The notes beneath the pieces were generated by a model, which was not told the origin of the DNA, did no database searches, and saw only the letters and a list, made by a program, of their open reading frames with translations. From contig NZ_PGFG01000001.1 in the NCBI RefSeq assembly GCF_002797735.1, positions 372,001 through 436,000 on the forward strand: a stretch of DNA of 64,000 nucleotides, read 5' to 3'. Positions within the stretch are counted from its first letter, which is position 1. Each line of letters starts with the position of its first letter. The stretch comes from Thermoflavifilum aggregans. Its GTDB lineage: Bacteria > Bacteroidota > Bacteroidia > Chitinophagales > Chitinophagaceae. Shown here in pieces: positions 1 through 7,859 of the stretch. The position numbers were made by a program, and so were the translations under genes.

Positions 1-1
1 G

Positions 2-466
2 CATGAAGGTCTTGAATATACAATTGCATACAGTCCTTTAGCGGGTGTGCAATTCAAATGGAATGGCACCTGGGCTTATCATGAGTTTCTGGAATATCAG
101 ATCAACGGAAAGGATTATAGCCATACACAAATGAATGCCGCTCCCAAGATTTTATACTTTGCTGAAATCACCTATCATCCTGGATTTTTGAAGAATGCTT
201 ATATAGCTTTTGACTGGCAGCATGTGGGTAAATATTACATTGATCCGGCCAATACGCAGACGTACAAAGGCTATGATTTGTTTCATATTCGATCGGGGTA
301 TCAATGGAACCGCCTCGGTGTATGGGTCAATGTATTGAATGTGATGAATACTATTTATGCTACTACGGTTGATTATGCCAGCTATGGAAACACTTATCGG
401 GCCGGCATTCCACGCACCTGGCAAATAGGTGTCAGTTATGATTTTACAGGTAATCCGAAATCTTAA
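2..466 (+). CDS. TonB-dependent receptor, C-terminal fragment
   Basis: This is the last ~154 codons of an outer-membrane TonB-dependent receptor; the reading frame is open from base 2, so the start lies before the window. It shows the alternating aromatic/polar beta-strand pattern of a barrel (for example WNGTWAYHEFLEYQ and HIRSGYQWNRLGVWVNVLNVMN). The penultimate-strand signature 'NVLNVMNTIYATT' and the terminal 'PRTWQIGVSYDF' are typical of the last strands of these receptors, although a short 'TGNPKS' tail follows the usual final aromatic residue. The ligand cannot be read from this fragment. The lipoprotein gene starts 6 bp downstream, so the two are probably cotranscribed and may act on the same ligand (inference). 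Confidence 0.85.
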   Translation, partial: HEGLEYTIAYSPLAGVQFKWNGTWAYHEFLEYQINGKDYSHTQMNAAPKILYFAEITYHPGFLKNAYIAFDWQHVGKYYIDPANTQTYKGYDLFHIRSGYQWNRLGVWVNVLNVMNTIYATTVDYASYGNTYRAGIPRTWQIGVSYDFTGNPKS

Positions 467-472
467 AAACAG

Positions 473-1702
473 ATGATGATGCGGAAAATATATGGTTCTC
501 TTTTGATCATTGGTTTGATGGGATGGATATCTTGCTCACGTTCTGAAAAGAATGTTGAACAGATATTTCAGCAAAGGGGCTGGAATTTTTCCTGCCCCTT
601 TCTTGCTTCAGATTCACAGGGACATATTTTACTTACCTGGGCTGGTATGGATAGTTCAGGAAGGCATAGCCAGATATGGATAGCCAGATTCAACAGGCAG
701 ACGCTGCAATTGCAGGATGTTGCTCCCGTGCCGCATACAGAGGGTGTGTATCCACATGGCGAAAATCTGCCCAAGCTGGCCTGTGCATCCAATGGTGTCT
801 GGATACTGGCTTTCGGCACACCTGCCCATCATTCATCCAATCCTTATGCAGGTGAAGTAAAATATGTGGTTTCCACAGATGCTGGTAAACATTGGTCTGA
901 AGCACATCCATTGGTTAATGACACAACCAGTCATGATCAGCGCTATTTTTCGCTGATACCGTTTTCAGATAATCGCTTTTTCATCATCTGGATGGATGAT
1001 CGTTTGAAAACGAAAGCGGAAGGTTCAACATTGTATTTTGCAGAGCTTAGTCCGGCGAAAGGTATTTTATATGAAAAGCCTATTGCTTATCAGCTTTGTC
1101 CCTGTTGCCGTACAGCCATGCTTTACGATTCAACGAAACATGCATTGCACATTGCTTTCCGGCAAATTATTCACGACAGCATCCGTGATATCATGCATAT
1201 GGTATCGTTTGATCAGGGTCAAACTTTTCAAGAACCTCAAAGAGTAAGTTTTGATAACTGGGTTGTTGATGCTTGTCCGCACAGTGGTCCTTCGCTGGCT
1301 GATTATGGCGGCAATCTGCATATCGTATGGTACACGTTGGGTGGTGGTTGGGGCATTTTCTATGCACGCACAACGGATGATAAACTTTTTACTTACAAAC
1401 AGCAGGTGAGTGATTTTAATATGTCGGCTAAACATGCGCAGATTGCTGCTTTGCCGGATGGACGGCTTGTGATAGCCTGGGATGAATATCCGCTGCATAG
1501 TACAACAGCTCATCAACGCATTGGTTTACAGCTCAGAGATACGGATGGCAAATGGGTCAAAACCTGGTATATTGCAGATACTACCGGAGATCTGCAGTTT
1601 CCCGTCCTGTTACCTGTAAGCCGTCATCAGCTGTTTATAGCCTATACCCGGCAGCAGGGCCGACATTCGGCTGTGATATGTCGTACATGGGATCTTCGTT
1701 AA
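473..1702 (+). CDS. Sialidase-fold (BNR/Asp-box) lipoprotein with CPCC motif
   Basis: A 409-residue exported lipoprotein: after three possible ATG starts, a hydrophobic segment ends in the lipobox GWISC with Cys21. The body is a predicted beta-propeller with Asp-box-like repeats, STDAGKHW near residue 137 and SFDQGQTF near residue 244. A CPCC cluster (Cys209, Cys211, Cys212) sits in the middle. Similar propellers are usually annotated as exo-alpha-sialidase-like, but I see no set of sialidase catalytic residues, so enzymatic activity should not be assumed. The cysteine cluster could hold a metal (inference). It starts 6 bp after the TonB receptor and is probably its surface or periplasmic partner. 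Confidence 0.7.
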   Translation: MMMRKIYGSLLIIGLMGWISCSRSEKNVEQIFQQRGWNFSCPFLASDSQGHILLTWAGMDSSGRHSQIWIARFNRQTLQLQDVAPVPHTEGVYPHGENLPKLACASNGVWILAFGTPAHHSSNPYAGEVKYVVSTDAGKHWSEAHPLVNDTTSHDQRYFSLIPFSDNRFFIIWMDDRLKTKAEGSTLYFAELSPAKGILYEKPIAYQLCPCCRTAMLYDSTKHALHIAFRQIIHDSIRDIMHMVSFDQGQTFQEPQRVSFDNWVVDACPHSGPSLADYGGNLHIVWYTLGGGWGIFYARTTDDKLFTYKQQVSDFNMSAKHAQIAALPDGRLVIAWDEYPLHSTTAHQRIGLQLRDTDGKWVKTWYIADTTGDLQFPVLLPVSRHQLFIAYTRQQGRHSAVICRTWDLR

Positions 1703-1759
1703 ATATTGATTGCACCCATCACATAAGCCGAAGCCCCAAATATCGGAAACACCAGCTGA

Positions 1760-2479
1760 TCAAGACTCTGCAATAGCAAGGGTAGCAATACTTATCTGCA
1801 CTCCGGGTAGCTGGATAAGTGTATCAATACAGGCATTTAATGTAGCGCCGGTAGTTACCACATCATCTATCAACAAAAGATGTTTGCTCGTTAATGCATG
1901 CGCGTCGTCCGTTAATTGGAATGCATGTTGAACATTTTGCTGACGGGCTTGCCGGCCTTTACGGGTTTGGGTTTCTGTAAATTTTTTTCTCCTGAGCAGA
2001 TGATGGATTACTGGTTTTTGCAAATCATCTGCCATGCCATAAGCCAGTATTGCAGCCTGATTGTAGCCTCGTTGCTGCTCTTTGCGGGGATGTAAAGGCA
2101 CGGGTATAATGTAATCAACCGATGCCAGCCATGGTTTCAGCATCCGGGCCATCAATCTGCCCATGCTACCGGCTAATTGCTGGTGGTGCTGGTATTTGAT
2201 CTGGTGAATAATACGTTGCAATATTCCATCGTGGTGAAAAAAATAACAAGCCGTTGCAAATTTCACTTCAGGATGATGCATAAACAACTGGAAAACCGGA
2301 TTCAATGGCACCAGATGATAATCAGTAGCGGGCAGGGATGATACACACTCATAGCAAAGCCATTGCTTTGAAGCATAGGAAATTTCCCTGCCGCAACCGG
2401 CGCAGCGGACGGGAAGCAATACGTGGATGATTTCTTCTAGAAGAGAAAACACGTATGAAAAATAAAAAGCAGGTTTCAA
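1760..2479 (-). CDS. comF: ComF family phosphoribosyltransferase-like protein
   Basis: A 239-residue ComF/GntX-type protein. The N-terminus carries a four-cysteine zinc-binding element (Cys26-x2-Cys29 and Cys42-x2-Cys45) within the family pattern LLPVRCAGCG. The C-terminal half is a type I phosphoribosyltransferase fold with the PRPP loop LLIDDVVTTGATLNAC near residues 200-217. ComF proteins are needed for uptake of transforming DNA in naturally competent bacteria; their reaction is not established. It lies 43 bp downstream of radA on the same strand. RadA also acts in natural transformation, so radA-comF may be a recombination/competence operon (inference). Confidence 0.88.
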   Translation of the reverse strand: MKPAFYFSYVFSLLEEIIHVLLPVRCAGCGREISYASKQWLCYECVSSLPATDYHLVPLNPVFQLFMHHPEVKFATACYFFHHDGILQRIIHQIKYQHHQQLAGSMGRLMARMLKPWLASVDYIIPVPLHPRKEQQRGYNQAAILAYGMADDLQKPVIHHLLRRKKFTETQTRKGRQARQQNVQHAFQLTDDAHALTSKHLLLIDDVVTTGATLNACIDTLIQLPGVQISIATLAIAES

Positions 2480-2522
2480 TCAGGCAAATGGTTATCATTT
2501 TTGAACGAACATGCTGATGATG

Positions 2523-3875
2523 TTATCCCTGAAACAGCCGCTGATAGAGCTCTTCCACCCTACCAACTGGAATCACTTCGATTTCCGGCCGGGGTGGTAT
2601 GTCCTGGTTGTAACGGGAAAGATAGATGCGTTGAAAGCCCAAGCGTGCAGCTTCGGCTATGCGCTGGGCAGGACGGCTGATGGCCCGGATTTCGCCACTG
2701 AGACCAATTTCGCCGGCAAAGCAGGTGCTGGGAGAAATGGACAGATCTTCAAAAGAAGAGAGCAAAGCAGCTACCACGGCCAGATCCAATGCCGGATCTT
2801 CGATGTGCAAACCCCCTACAATGTTCAGAAATACATCCTGCGTGTGCAGGTGAAATCCACCTCTTTTTTCTAGTACTGCCAGCAGCAATTGCAATCTTCT
2901 CAGATCAAGCCCGCTTACCGTGCGTTGGGGAGTACCATACAAAGATGGGGTGACCAGTGCCTGCACTTCCACCAGTAATGGCCGTATGCCTTCCAGTGTG
3001 CCAGCAACTGCGCTTCCGCTGAATACTTCTTCTTTCTGATGCAGAAACAAGGCTGAAGGCTGGCTTACAGGCCTGAGTCCACGCTCTGCCATTTCATATA
3101 CGCCCAGTTCAAAGGAGGCTCCGAACCGGTTTTTCACCGTACGCAGCAAACGATATACATATTGCCTGTCGCCCTCAAACTGCAGTACCGTATCCACTAT
3201 ATGCTCCAGCACTTTGGGCCCTGCAATAAGTCCATCTTTGGTGATATGGCCCACCAGGATGACCGCCGTATGGCTTGATTTGGCATATTCCTGCCAGATG
3301 GCAGCGCATTCCCGTATTTGTCCTACGCTACCTGCCGGAGATCCCAGCATGGGCGAAGCCATTGTCTGGATAGAATCCACAAAAATGAGATCGGGCTTTA
3401 GCTGGTGTACCACTTTCATGATAGTCTGCATGTCTGTTTCAGCAAGCAGGTAAAAGGCAGGATGGGTAAGCCCGATTCGATCGGCACGCATGCGGATTTG
3501 CTGTTCGCTCTCTTCTCCTGTGATATAAAGTATTTGCAGATGCTGCAGCTGTAAAGCGGTTTGCAGCAGAAGTGTGGATTTTCCGATGCCGGGTTCACCT
3601 GCCAGCAACACCAGGCTTCCCCGTACAAGTCCGCCGCCCAGCGCCCGGTTTAATTCTTCATCCGGAATCAGAATGCGATCTTCCTCAGCGGTACGTACCA
3701 GCTCCAGAGATACAGGCGAGGCAGATCTACGCGTAGATGAGGAATTGCGGGCGACCGGAGATACAATTTCCTCGGCAAAGCTGTTCCATTGTCCGCAGGA
3801 TGGGCATTTCCCTAGCCATTTGGGACTCTCATATCCGCAGTGCTGGCAGAAAAAAGCTATTTTAGGTTTGGCCAT
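2523..3875 (-). CDS. radA: DNA repair protein RadA
   Basis: A 450-residue RadA/Sms, full length. It has an N-terminal C4 zinc finger (Cys10, Cys13, Cys24, Cys27), a RecA-like ATPase with Walker A GEPGIGKST (Lys99), the RadA-specific KNRFG motif at residues 248-252, and a C-terminal Lon-protease-like domain. RadA is a branch-migrating helicase that processes recombination intermediates. The start at 3875 (MAKPKIAFFCQHCG) places the zinc finger correctly at the N-terminus. It is transcribed divergently from the zinc peptidase across a 410-bp AT-rich gap, and a strong hairpin sits 15 bp upstream of the start codon. Confidence 0.96.
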   Translation of the reverse strand: MAKPKIAFFCQHCGYESPKWLGKCPSCGQWNSFAEEIVSPVARNSSSTRRSASPVSLELVRTAEEDRILIPDEELNRALGGGLVRGSLVLLAGEPGIGKSTLLLQTALQLQHLQILYITGEESEQQIRMRADRIGLTHPAFYLLAETDMQTIMKVVHQLKPDLIFVDSIQTMASPMLGSPAGSVGQIRECAAIWQEYAKSSHTAVILVGHITKDGLIAGPKVLEHIVDTVLQFEGDRQYVYRLLRTVKNRFGASFELGVYEMAERGLRPVSQPSALFLHQKEEVFSGSAVAGTLEGIRPLLVEVQALVTPSLYGTPQRTVSGLDLRRLQLLLAVLEKRGGFHLHTQDVFLNIVGGLHIEDPALDLAVVAALLSSFEDLSISPSTCFAGEIGLSGEIRAISRPAQRIAEAARLGFQRIYLSRYNQDIPPRPEIEVIPVGRVEELYQRLFQG

Positions 3876-3889
3876 AAATCGCTATAAAA

Positions 3890-3925
3890 GTAAAAAGAGC
3901 CAGCACCAGGACTGACTCTTTTTAC
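3890..3925 (-). terminator. Terminator-like hairpin upstream of radA
   Basis: Perfect 10-bp outer arms GTAAAAAGAG (3890-3899) and CTCTTTTTAC (3916-3925) extend inward to a 14-bp stem with one G-U pair on the minus strand; the loop is 8 nt. The GAG/CTC core flanked by A5 and T5 tracts reads as an intrinsic terminator on either strand. On the minus strand it lies in the radA leader, 15 bp before the start codon, so it could act as an attenuator or stop a transcript from the gap. Confidence 0.5.
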
Positions 3926-4174
3926 TTACTAACCCATTAAATTCAGGACTAAATTAGGAAAAGGGGCAGGAATAAAAAAGTTTTATTTCCAGATTCCGGA
4001 TAAATTTTTCTCGAAGGAAAACACTACAATTGAGAAAAAGGAAAAATATAGTTTGAATTTTTTCGTATCTATCTATTAGTTAGTTATTTATGAATTATTT
4101 TTTATAATTATTAGAAATTTTCCCTGATTTAATTAAAAATTGCCAATCTGGCTGTTTTGGTAACCGTGCCCCTA

Positions 4175-4194
4175 TGCCAGGCTGGCAGATTTTT
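4175..4194 (+). terminator. Short GC-rich hairpin followed by T-tract
   Basis: TGCCA (4175-4179) pairs with TGGCA (4183-4187) across a GGC loop, followed by GAT and then T's at 4190-4194. The stem is short (5 bp), so this is weak. It would terminate a plus-strand transcript coming from the empty region 3926-4170; no gene is seen there. Confidence 0.3.
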
Positions 4195-4250
4195 GTTGAA
4201 AAAATGGTTAAATTCATTGGGAAACGCCTTTCGGAAAGCTTTTTGAATGA

Positions 4251-4258
4251 TAGATTTG
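4251..4258 (+). promoter_or_regulatory. Candidate -7 promoter element for the zinc peptidase gene
   Basis: TAGATTTG matches the Bacteroidota -7 consensus TAnnTTTG exactly and lies 27 bp before the ATG at 4286. A weak -33-like TTTC at 4229-4232 is 18 bp upstream. The -7 match is direct observation; promoter function is inferred. Confidence 0.4.
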
Positions 4259-4285
4259 TAAAACTAAACAATTAACTTCTGTTTT

Positions 4286-4972
4286 ATGGCCGGATGGTTT
4301 TTTCTGATGATTCTCATAGCAGGTGCCGGATTGCTGATTAGCCTGCAGTTACGAAGCAAGTTTCATACATACAGCAAGATTCCCCTTCAGGCAGGACTTA
4401 CCGGTAAGGAAGTGGCTGAAAAAATGTTACGGGATCATGGCATTTATGATGTGCAGGTTATTTCTGTAGAAGGCATGCTCACGGATCATTACAACCCGAT
4501 CAACAAAACGGTGAATTTAAGTCCGGATGTATACCATGGCAGCAGTGTAGCGGCGGCTGCAGTAGCTGCCCATGAATGCGGGCATGCTGTACAGCATGCA
4601 AAGGCTTACAGCATGTTGATGCTGCGCTCGCAGCTGGTGCCTGTGGTGCAGTTCAGTGCCGGCATTGTGAACTGGATTTTGCTGGCTGGTATCCTTACCT
4701 TCCGGGTTTTCCCGCAATTGCTGCTGATAGGCATTATTCTTTTTGCTGTGATCACCTTGTTTGCCCTGATCACCCTTCCAGTGGAATTTGATGCCTCCCG
4801 TCGCGGGCTGGCCTGGCTTACCACTGCTCATATTACCACACCAGCTGAATATGAAAAAGCCCGTGATGCCCTATGGTGGGCTGCCATGACCTATGTGGTA
4901 GCGGCCATTAATTCCCTGATCACCTTATTTTATTACATCAGTATTTTTCTGAGCGGGAGGAGCCGGAACTAA
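4286..4972 (+). CDS. Membrane zinc metallopeptidase (YugP-like)
   Basis: A 228-residue integral membrane metallopeptidase of the neutral zinc peptidase family typified by YugP. It has an N-terminal membrane anchor (residues 1-22), a soluble segment containing LTGKEVAEKML, the zinc motif HECGH (His96, Glu97, His100), and three more hydrophobic segments, with a conserved 'LPVEFDASRRGLAWL' element between the second and third. The length is normal. Substrates are not established for the family; a role in membrane-protein turnover is inference. It is monocistronic as far as can be seen, with its own TAGATTTG element upstream and a weak hairpin downstream. Confidence 0.9.
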   Translation: MAGWFFLMILIAGAGLLISLQLRSKFHTYSKIPLQAGLTGKEVAEKMLRDHGIYDVQVISVEGMLTDHYNPINKTVNLSPDVYHGSSVAAAAVAAHECGHAVQHAKAYSMLMLRSQLVPVVQFSAGIVNWILLAGILTFRVFPQLLLIGIILFAVITLFALITLPVEFDASRRGLAWLTTAHITTPAEYEKARDALWWAAMTYVVAAINSLITLFYYISIFLSGRSRN

Positions 4973-5013
4973 AAGATGAACCATTCTTATATTGATTATC
5001 AGCATGTTATGCG

Positions 5014-5040
5014 TGCATGATAAAAAATTTCATGCATTTT
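5014..5040 (+). terminator. Weak terminator hairpin after the zinc peptidase gene
   Basis: TGCATGA (5014-5020) and TCATGCA (5030-5036) form a perfect 7-bp stem with a 9-nt A/T loop, followed by TTTT (5037-5040). The AT-rich stem makes it weak. It overlaps the upstream edge of the rplM promoter, so it could also be an operator. Confidence 0.35.
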
Positions 5041-5072
5041 GTTGTCAAAATTCAGTGAGCTCGCTATCTTTG
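5038..5072 (+). promoter_or_regulatory. Promoter of the rplM-rpsI-rpsB-tsf run
   Basis: TATCTTTG (5065-5072) is an exact TAnnTTTG -7 element. TTTG (5038-5041) and an adjacent TTG (5042-5044) lie 23 and 20 bp upstream and fit the -33 element. Transcription would begin about 18-20 nt before the rplM ATG, which leaves too little leader for a structured ribosomal-protein regulatory RNA. Confidence 0.65.
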
Positions 5073-5097
5073 CAACCCATTTTGAAAGTGCCGCATT

Positions 5098-5550
5098 ATG
5101 AAAAAAAATACGTTTAAAACAATATCAGCCAATGCTGCTACCGTAGAGCATCGCTGGTATGTGGTGGATGCCACCAATCAGACTTTGGGCAGGCTCTGTT
5201 CGCAGATTGCAGCTATCCTGAGAGGGAAGAACAAGCCATATTTTACACCCCATGTGGATTGTGGCGATTATGTAATTGTCATCAATGCAGAAAAAGTAGC
5301 TCTTACCGGAAAGAAATGGAAAACTAAGGAATATATCAGTTTTACGGGTTATCCGGGTGGGCAGAAAAAAGAATCTGCCATCAGTTTGCTTCATCGCCGG
5401 CCTGAAGCTGTGATTGAAAGAGCTGTGAAAGGCATGCTGCCCAAAAACAGGCTGGGGCGCCAGCTGTTTCGCAAGTTATTTGTGTATGCCGGTCCTGAAC
5501 ATCCGCACCAAGCTCAAAAACCTGAACCCATTCAGTTATCAACCAAATAA
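5098..5550 (+). CDS. rplM: 50S ribosomal protein L13 (uL13)
   Basis: A 150-residue L13, full length, an early-assembling large-subunit protein. Diagnostic segments are [15 protein letters not shown] near the N-terminus, the [18 protein letters not shown] core, and the signature region [19 protein letters not shown]. It is the first gene of the run, followed after 5 bp by rpsI, as in most bacteria. The promoter at 5038-5072 drives it; the ATG at 5098 is the only start that gives the normal N-terminus. Confidence 0.97.
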   Translation: MKKNTFKTISANAATVEHRWYVVDATNQTLGRLCSQIAAILRGKNKPYFTPHVDCGDYVIVINAEKVALTGKKWKTKEYISFTGYPGGQKKESAISLLHRRPEAVIERAVKGMLPKNRLGRQLFRKLFVYAGPEHPHQAQKPEPIQLSTK

Positions 5551-5555
5551 AGCAC

Positions 5556-5945
5556 ATGGAAAAACAACTCATTAAAGTTGGTCGTCGCAAGGAAGCCGTT
5601 GCAAGAGTGGTCATCCGCAAAGGCACCGGCCAGATTACAGTGAATGATAAGCCGTTTGCTACCTATTTCCCCATTCTTTACCTGCAACATCAGGTAACCC
5701 TGCCGTTGAAAACTATTGAAGCTGCAGATCAGTTTGACGTGGTGGTAAACGTACAGGGCGGAGGGAAAAAAGGCCAGGCTGAAGCTGTTAAGTTGGGAAT
5801 TGCACGGGCATTGTGTGAGCTGAATCCTGAATACAGGCCAGCATTGAAAAAAGCGGGTCTGCTCACCCGCGATCCGCGTGCCGTGGAGCGTAAAAAGCCA
5901 GGCAGAAAGAAAGCTCGCCGGAGCTTCCAGTTCTCCAAACGTTAA
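5556..5945 (+). CDS. rpsI: 30S ribosomal protein S9 (uS9)
   Basis: A 129-residue S9. The N-terminus has the family motif GRRKEAVARV, the middle has GGGKKGQAEAVKLGIARAL, and the C-terminus is the basic tail that reaches the P-site tRNA and ends in the canonical SFQFSKR. It starts 5 bp after rplM and is surely cotranscribed and probably translationally coupled with it. Confidence 0.97.
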   Translation: MEKQLIKVGRRKEAVARVVIRKGTGQITVNDKPFATYFPILYLQHQVTLPLKTIEAADQFDVVVNVQGGGKKGQAEAVKLGIARALCELNPEYRPALKKAGLLTRDPRAVERKKPGRKKARRSFQFSKR

Positions 5946-5989
5946 AGATTATTTTTTATCAATCCTATCACCAAAGATTGCAGGTATTT

Positions 5990-6868
5990 ATGGAAGAATC
6001 AGCAGTATCCTTGCAGCAGCAGCTTTTGGAAGCCGGAGTTCATTTCGGACATCTTCGCAAGAAATGGAATCCCAAGATGCTTCCCTACATTTTTGCCGAA
6101 AAGAAAGGCATTCACATCATTGACCTGAACAAAACCACGGAATGCCTGCAGGAAGCTGCAGCTGCGCTGAAATCCATTGCCAAAAGCGGGAAGAAGATCC
6201 TGTTTGTGGCAACCAAAAAACAGGCAAAAGATATCGTAGCAGAAGCCGCTCAAAAGGTAAACATGCCTTATGTCACCGAACGGTGGCTGGGAGGTATGCT
6301 TACCAACTTTGCTACCATCCGCAGAAGTGTAAAGAAAATGCAGAGCATTGAAAAAATGCTTACGGATGGGACGCTGGATAGCGTAACTAAAAAGGAAAGA
6401 CTGCGGCTCCAACGGGAAAAAGAAAAAATGGAAAAAGTATTGGGCGGTGTGGCTCAAATGGCCAGGCTGCCAGCAGCCGTATTTATCGTGGACATTACCC
6501 ACGAGGCCATTGCTCTGGCAGAAGCCCGGCGGCTGAATATCACCACCTTTGGTGTGGTAGATACCAATGCCGATCCTACCAAGGTAGATTTCCCCATCCC
6601 AGCCAATGATGATGCAACCAAATCCATAGCTATCATCATACATTATGTAACGGCTGCCATTGCAGAAGGACTGGCTGAGCGGGCAAGCGAAAAAGAAGAA
6701 CAGCACGAAGAAGAAGAAATACATGAACATACCAGCAGGCGCGAATTAAGCCTGGAAGCAGACGAAGAGGTAGCACCCAAGCCTGTGCGGGGTTCCCGGC
6801 CGGCTCCTCCCAAACGCAGGGTGCCGCTGGCAGGCGGTGGAGGCCGTAAACCATCCTCAAGACGTTAA
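5990..6868 (+). CDS. rpsB: 30S ribosomal protein S2 (uS2) with acidic/basic C-terminal tail
   Basis: Ribosomal protein S2, 292 residues from the ATG at 5990 (MEESAVSLQQQLLEAGVHFGH); an upstream TTG at 5978 is in frame but adds nothing conserved. Core motifs include GVHFGHLRKKWNPKM, ERWLGGMLTNFATI and the conserved 'GVVDTNADPTKVDFPIPANDD' region. About 50 residues after the core form a low-complexity extension: first acidic (EKEEQHEEEEIHEH), then basic and Pro/Gly-rich, ending GGGGRKPSSRR. Such tails occur in Bacteroidota S2 but vary in sequence. It sits 44 bp after rpsI and 76 bp before tsf. Confidence 0.97.
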   Translation: MEESAVSLQQQLLEAGVHFGHLRKKWNPKMLPYIFAEKKGIHIIDLNKTTECLQEAAAALKSIAKSGKKILFVATKKQAKDIVAEAAQKVNMPYVTERWLGGMLTNFATIRRSVKKMQSIEKMLTDGTLDSVTKKERLRLQREKEKMEKVLGGVAQMARLPAAVFIVDITHEAIALAEARRLNITTFGVVDTNADPTKVDFPIPANDDATKSIAIIIHYVTAAIAEGLAERASEKEEQHEEEEIHEHTSRRELSLEADEEVAPKPVRGSRPAPPKRRVPLAGGGGRKPSSRR

Positions 6869-6944
6869 TCTTATTTTTACCCGCCTGTGGGCATACAGGT
6901 ATGCTAACAGGCAGGGTTGATTGATCACAAAAATTATTGTAGAA

Positions 6945-7790
6945 ATGGCTCAGATTACAGCAGCAGATGTAAATAAACTCAGGCAACAAACAGGGGCAGG
7001 CATGATGGATTGCCGTAAGGCCTTGATTGAAAGTGATGGTGATTTTGAAAAAGCTATTGATTATCTCCGCAAGAAAGGTGCAAAAATAGCTGCCCAGCGC
7101 TCGGATCGGGAAGCAAAGGAAGGAGTGGTGATTGCACGCACTAATGCTGAGGGCACAAAAGGCGTGTTGGTCCTGTTAAGCTGTGAAACAGATTTTGTAG
7201 CAAAAAACCAGGATTTTGTAAGCTTCGCTGAAACCATTGCCCAGGCAGCACTGCAACATGATGTGCATCAGCTCCAAGATTTACTTCAGGTGCAAATGGA
7301 TGGCGAACCCGTTCAGAATCGCGTGCTGGATCAGATGGCTAAAATTGGAGAAAAAATTGAACTTACCCGCTTTGAACGCATCGATGCCCCGGGCGTGGTA
7401 GCCTATACCCATGCCGGAAACCGGGTTGGGGTACTGGTAGGCTTGAACAAAGCGCTGGAGCCAACCATCGAACAAGCCGGCAGGGATGTGGCCATGCAGA
7501 TCGCGGCCATGAAACCCATTGCTGTGGATCGGGATCAGGTGCCCGAAGAAGTCTTGCAACGCGAAAAAGATATTGTGTGGGAACAAATCAAACAGGATCC
7601 CAAGATGCAGGGCAAACCCGAAAACATCCTGGCAAAAATCGCAGAAGGCAAGCTGGAGGCGTTTTTTAAAGAAAATACCTTGCTGTCCCAAACATTTGTA
7701 AAAAATCACGAGCAAACGGTGGCACAGTTCCTGGCTTCCGTAGATCCTGGTTTGCGTGTCATTGGCTTTAAACGCGTGGCACTGGGATAA
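6945..7790 (+). CDS. tsf: Translation elongation factor Ts
   Basis: EF-Ts, 281 residues from the ATG at 6945. It is the nucleotide-exchange factor for EF-Tu. The N-terminal UBA-like domain has VNKLRQQTGAGMMDCRKAL, and the core has the EF-Tu-contacting CETDFVAKNQDF motif. The open frame extends 8 codons further upstream (MITKIIVE), but homologues begin at MAQITAADV. A strong terminator follows 8 bp after the stop, ending the L13-S9-S2-Ts unit. Confidence 0.96.
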   Translation: MAQITAADVNKLRQQTGAGMMDCRKALIESDGDFEKAIDYLRKKGAKIAAQRSDREAKEGVVIARTNAEGTKGVLVLLSCETDFVAKNQDFVSFAETIAQAALQHDVHQLQDLLQVQMDGEPVQNRVLDQMAKIGEKIELTRFERIDAPGVVAYTHAGNRVGVLVGLNKALEPTIEQAGRDVAMQIAAMKPIAVDRDQVPEEVLQREKDIVWEQIKQDPKMQGKPENILAKIAEGKLEAFFKENTLLSQTFVKNHEQTVAQFLASVDPGLRVIGFKRVALG

Positions 7791-7798
7791 GAATCTGT

Positions 7799-7828
7799 AA
7801 AGCGGGAAGTAAATTTCCCGCTTTTTTT
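7799..7828 (+). terminator. Intrinsic terminator after tsf
   Basis: AAAGCGGGAA (7799-7808) and TTCCCGCTTT (7815-7824) form a perfect 10-bp stem with a 6-nt loop, followed by a seven-T run (7822-7828). This is a textbook rho-independent terminator. Confidence 0.92.
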
Positions 7829-7859
7829 ATGCCCAACCCACCGGTTGAGAATCCAAGTA

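Larger units (their letters stand above)
3876..4285. other. AT-rich divergent intergenic region without a gene
   Basis: 410 bp between the divergent radA and zinc-peptidase genes, with no convincing ORF. It contains a 14-bp stem hairpin at 3890-3925 flanked by A and T tracts, a very AT-rich middle (about 3950-4140), a GC-rich hairpin with T-tract at 4175-4194, and a TAnnTTTG promoter element at 4251-4258. Two terminator-like structures facing an otherwise empty interval leave room for an unannotated small RNA, but I see no clear promoter for one. Confidence 0.6.

Noticed and set aside
5014-5097. Possible structured leader for L13 autoregulation
   Set aside because: The best promoter places the start site about 20 nt before the ATG, which leaves no room for a leader RNA; the hairpin at 5014-5036 lies upstream of it.
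5999-6730. 243-codon open frame on the minus strand
   Set aside because: Antisense to rpsB; the Phe-rich sequence mirrors the Glu/Lys-rich S2 coding strand.
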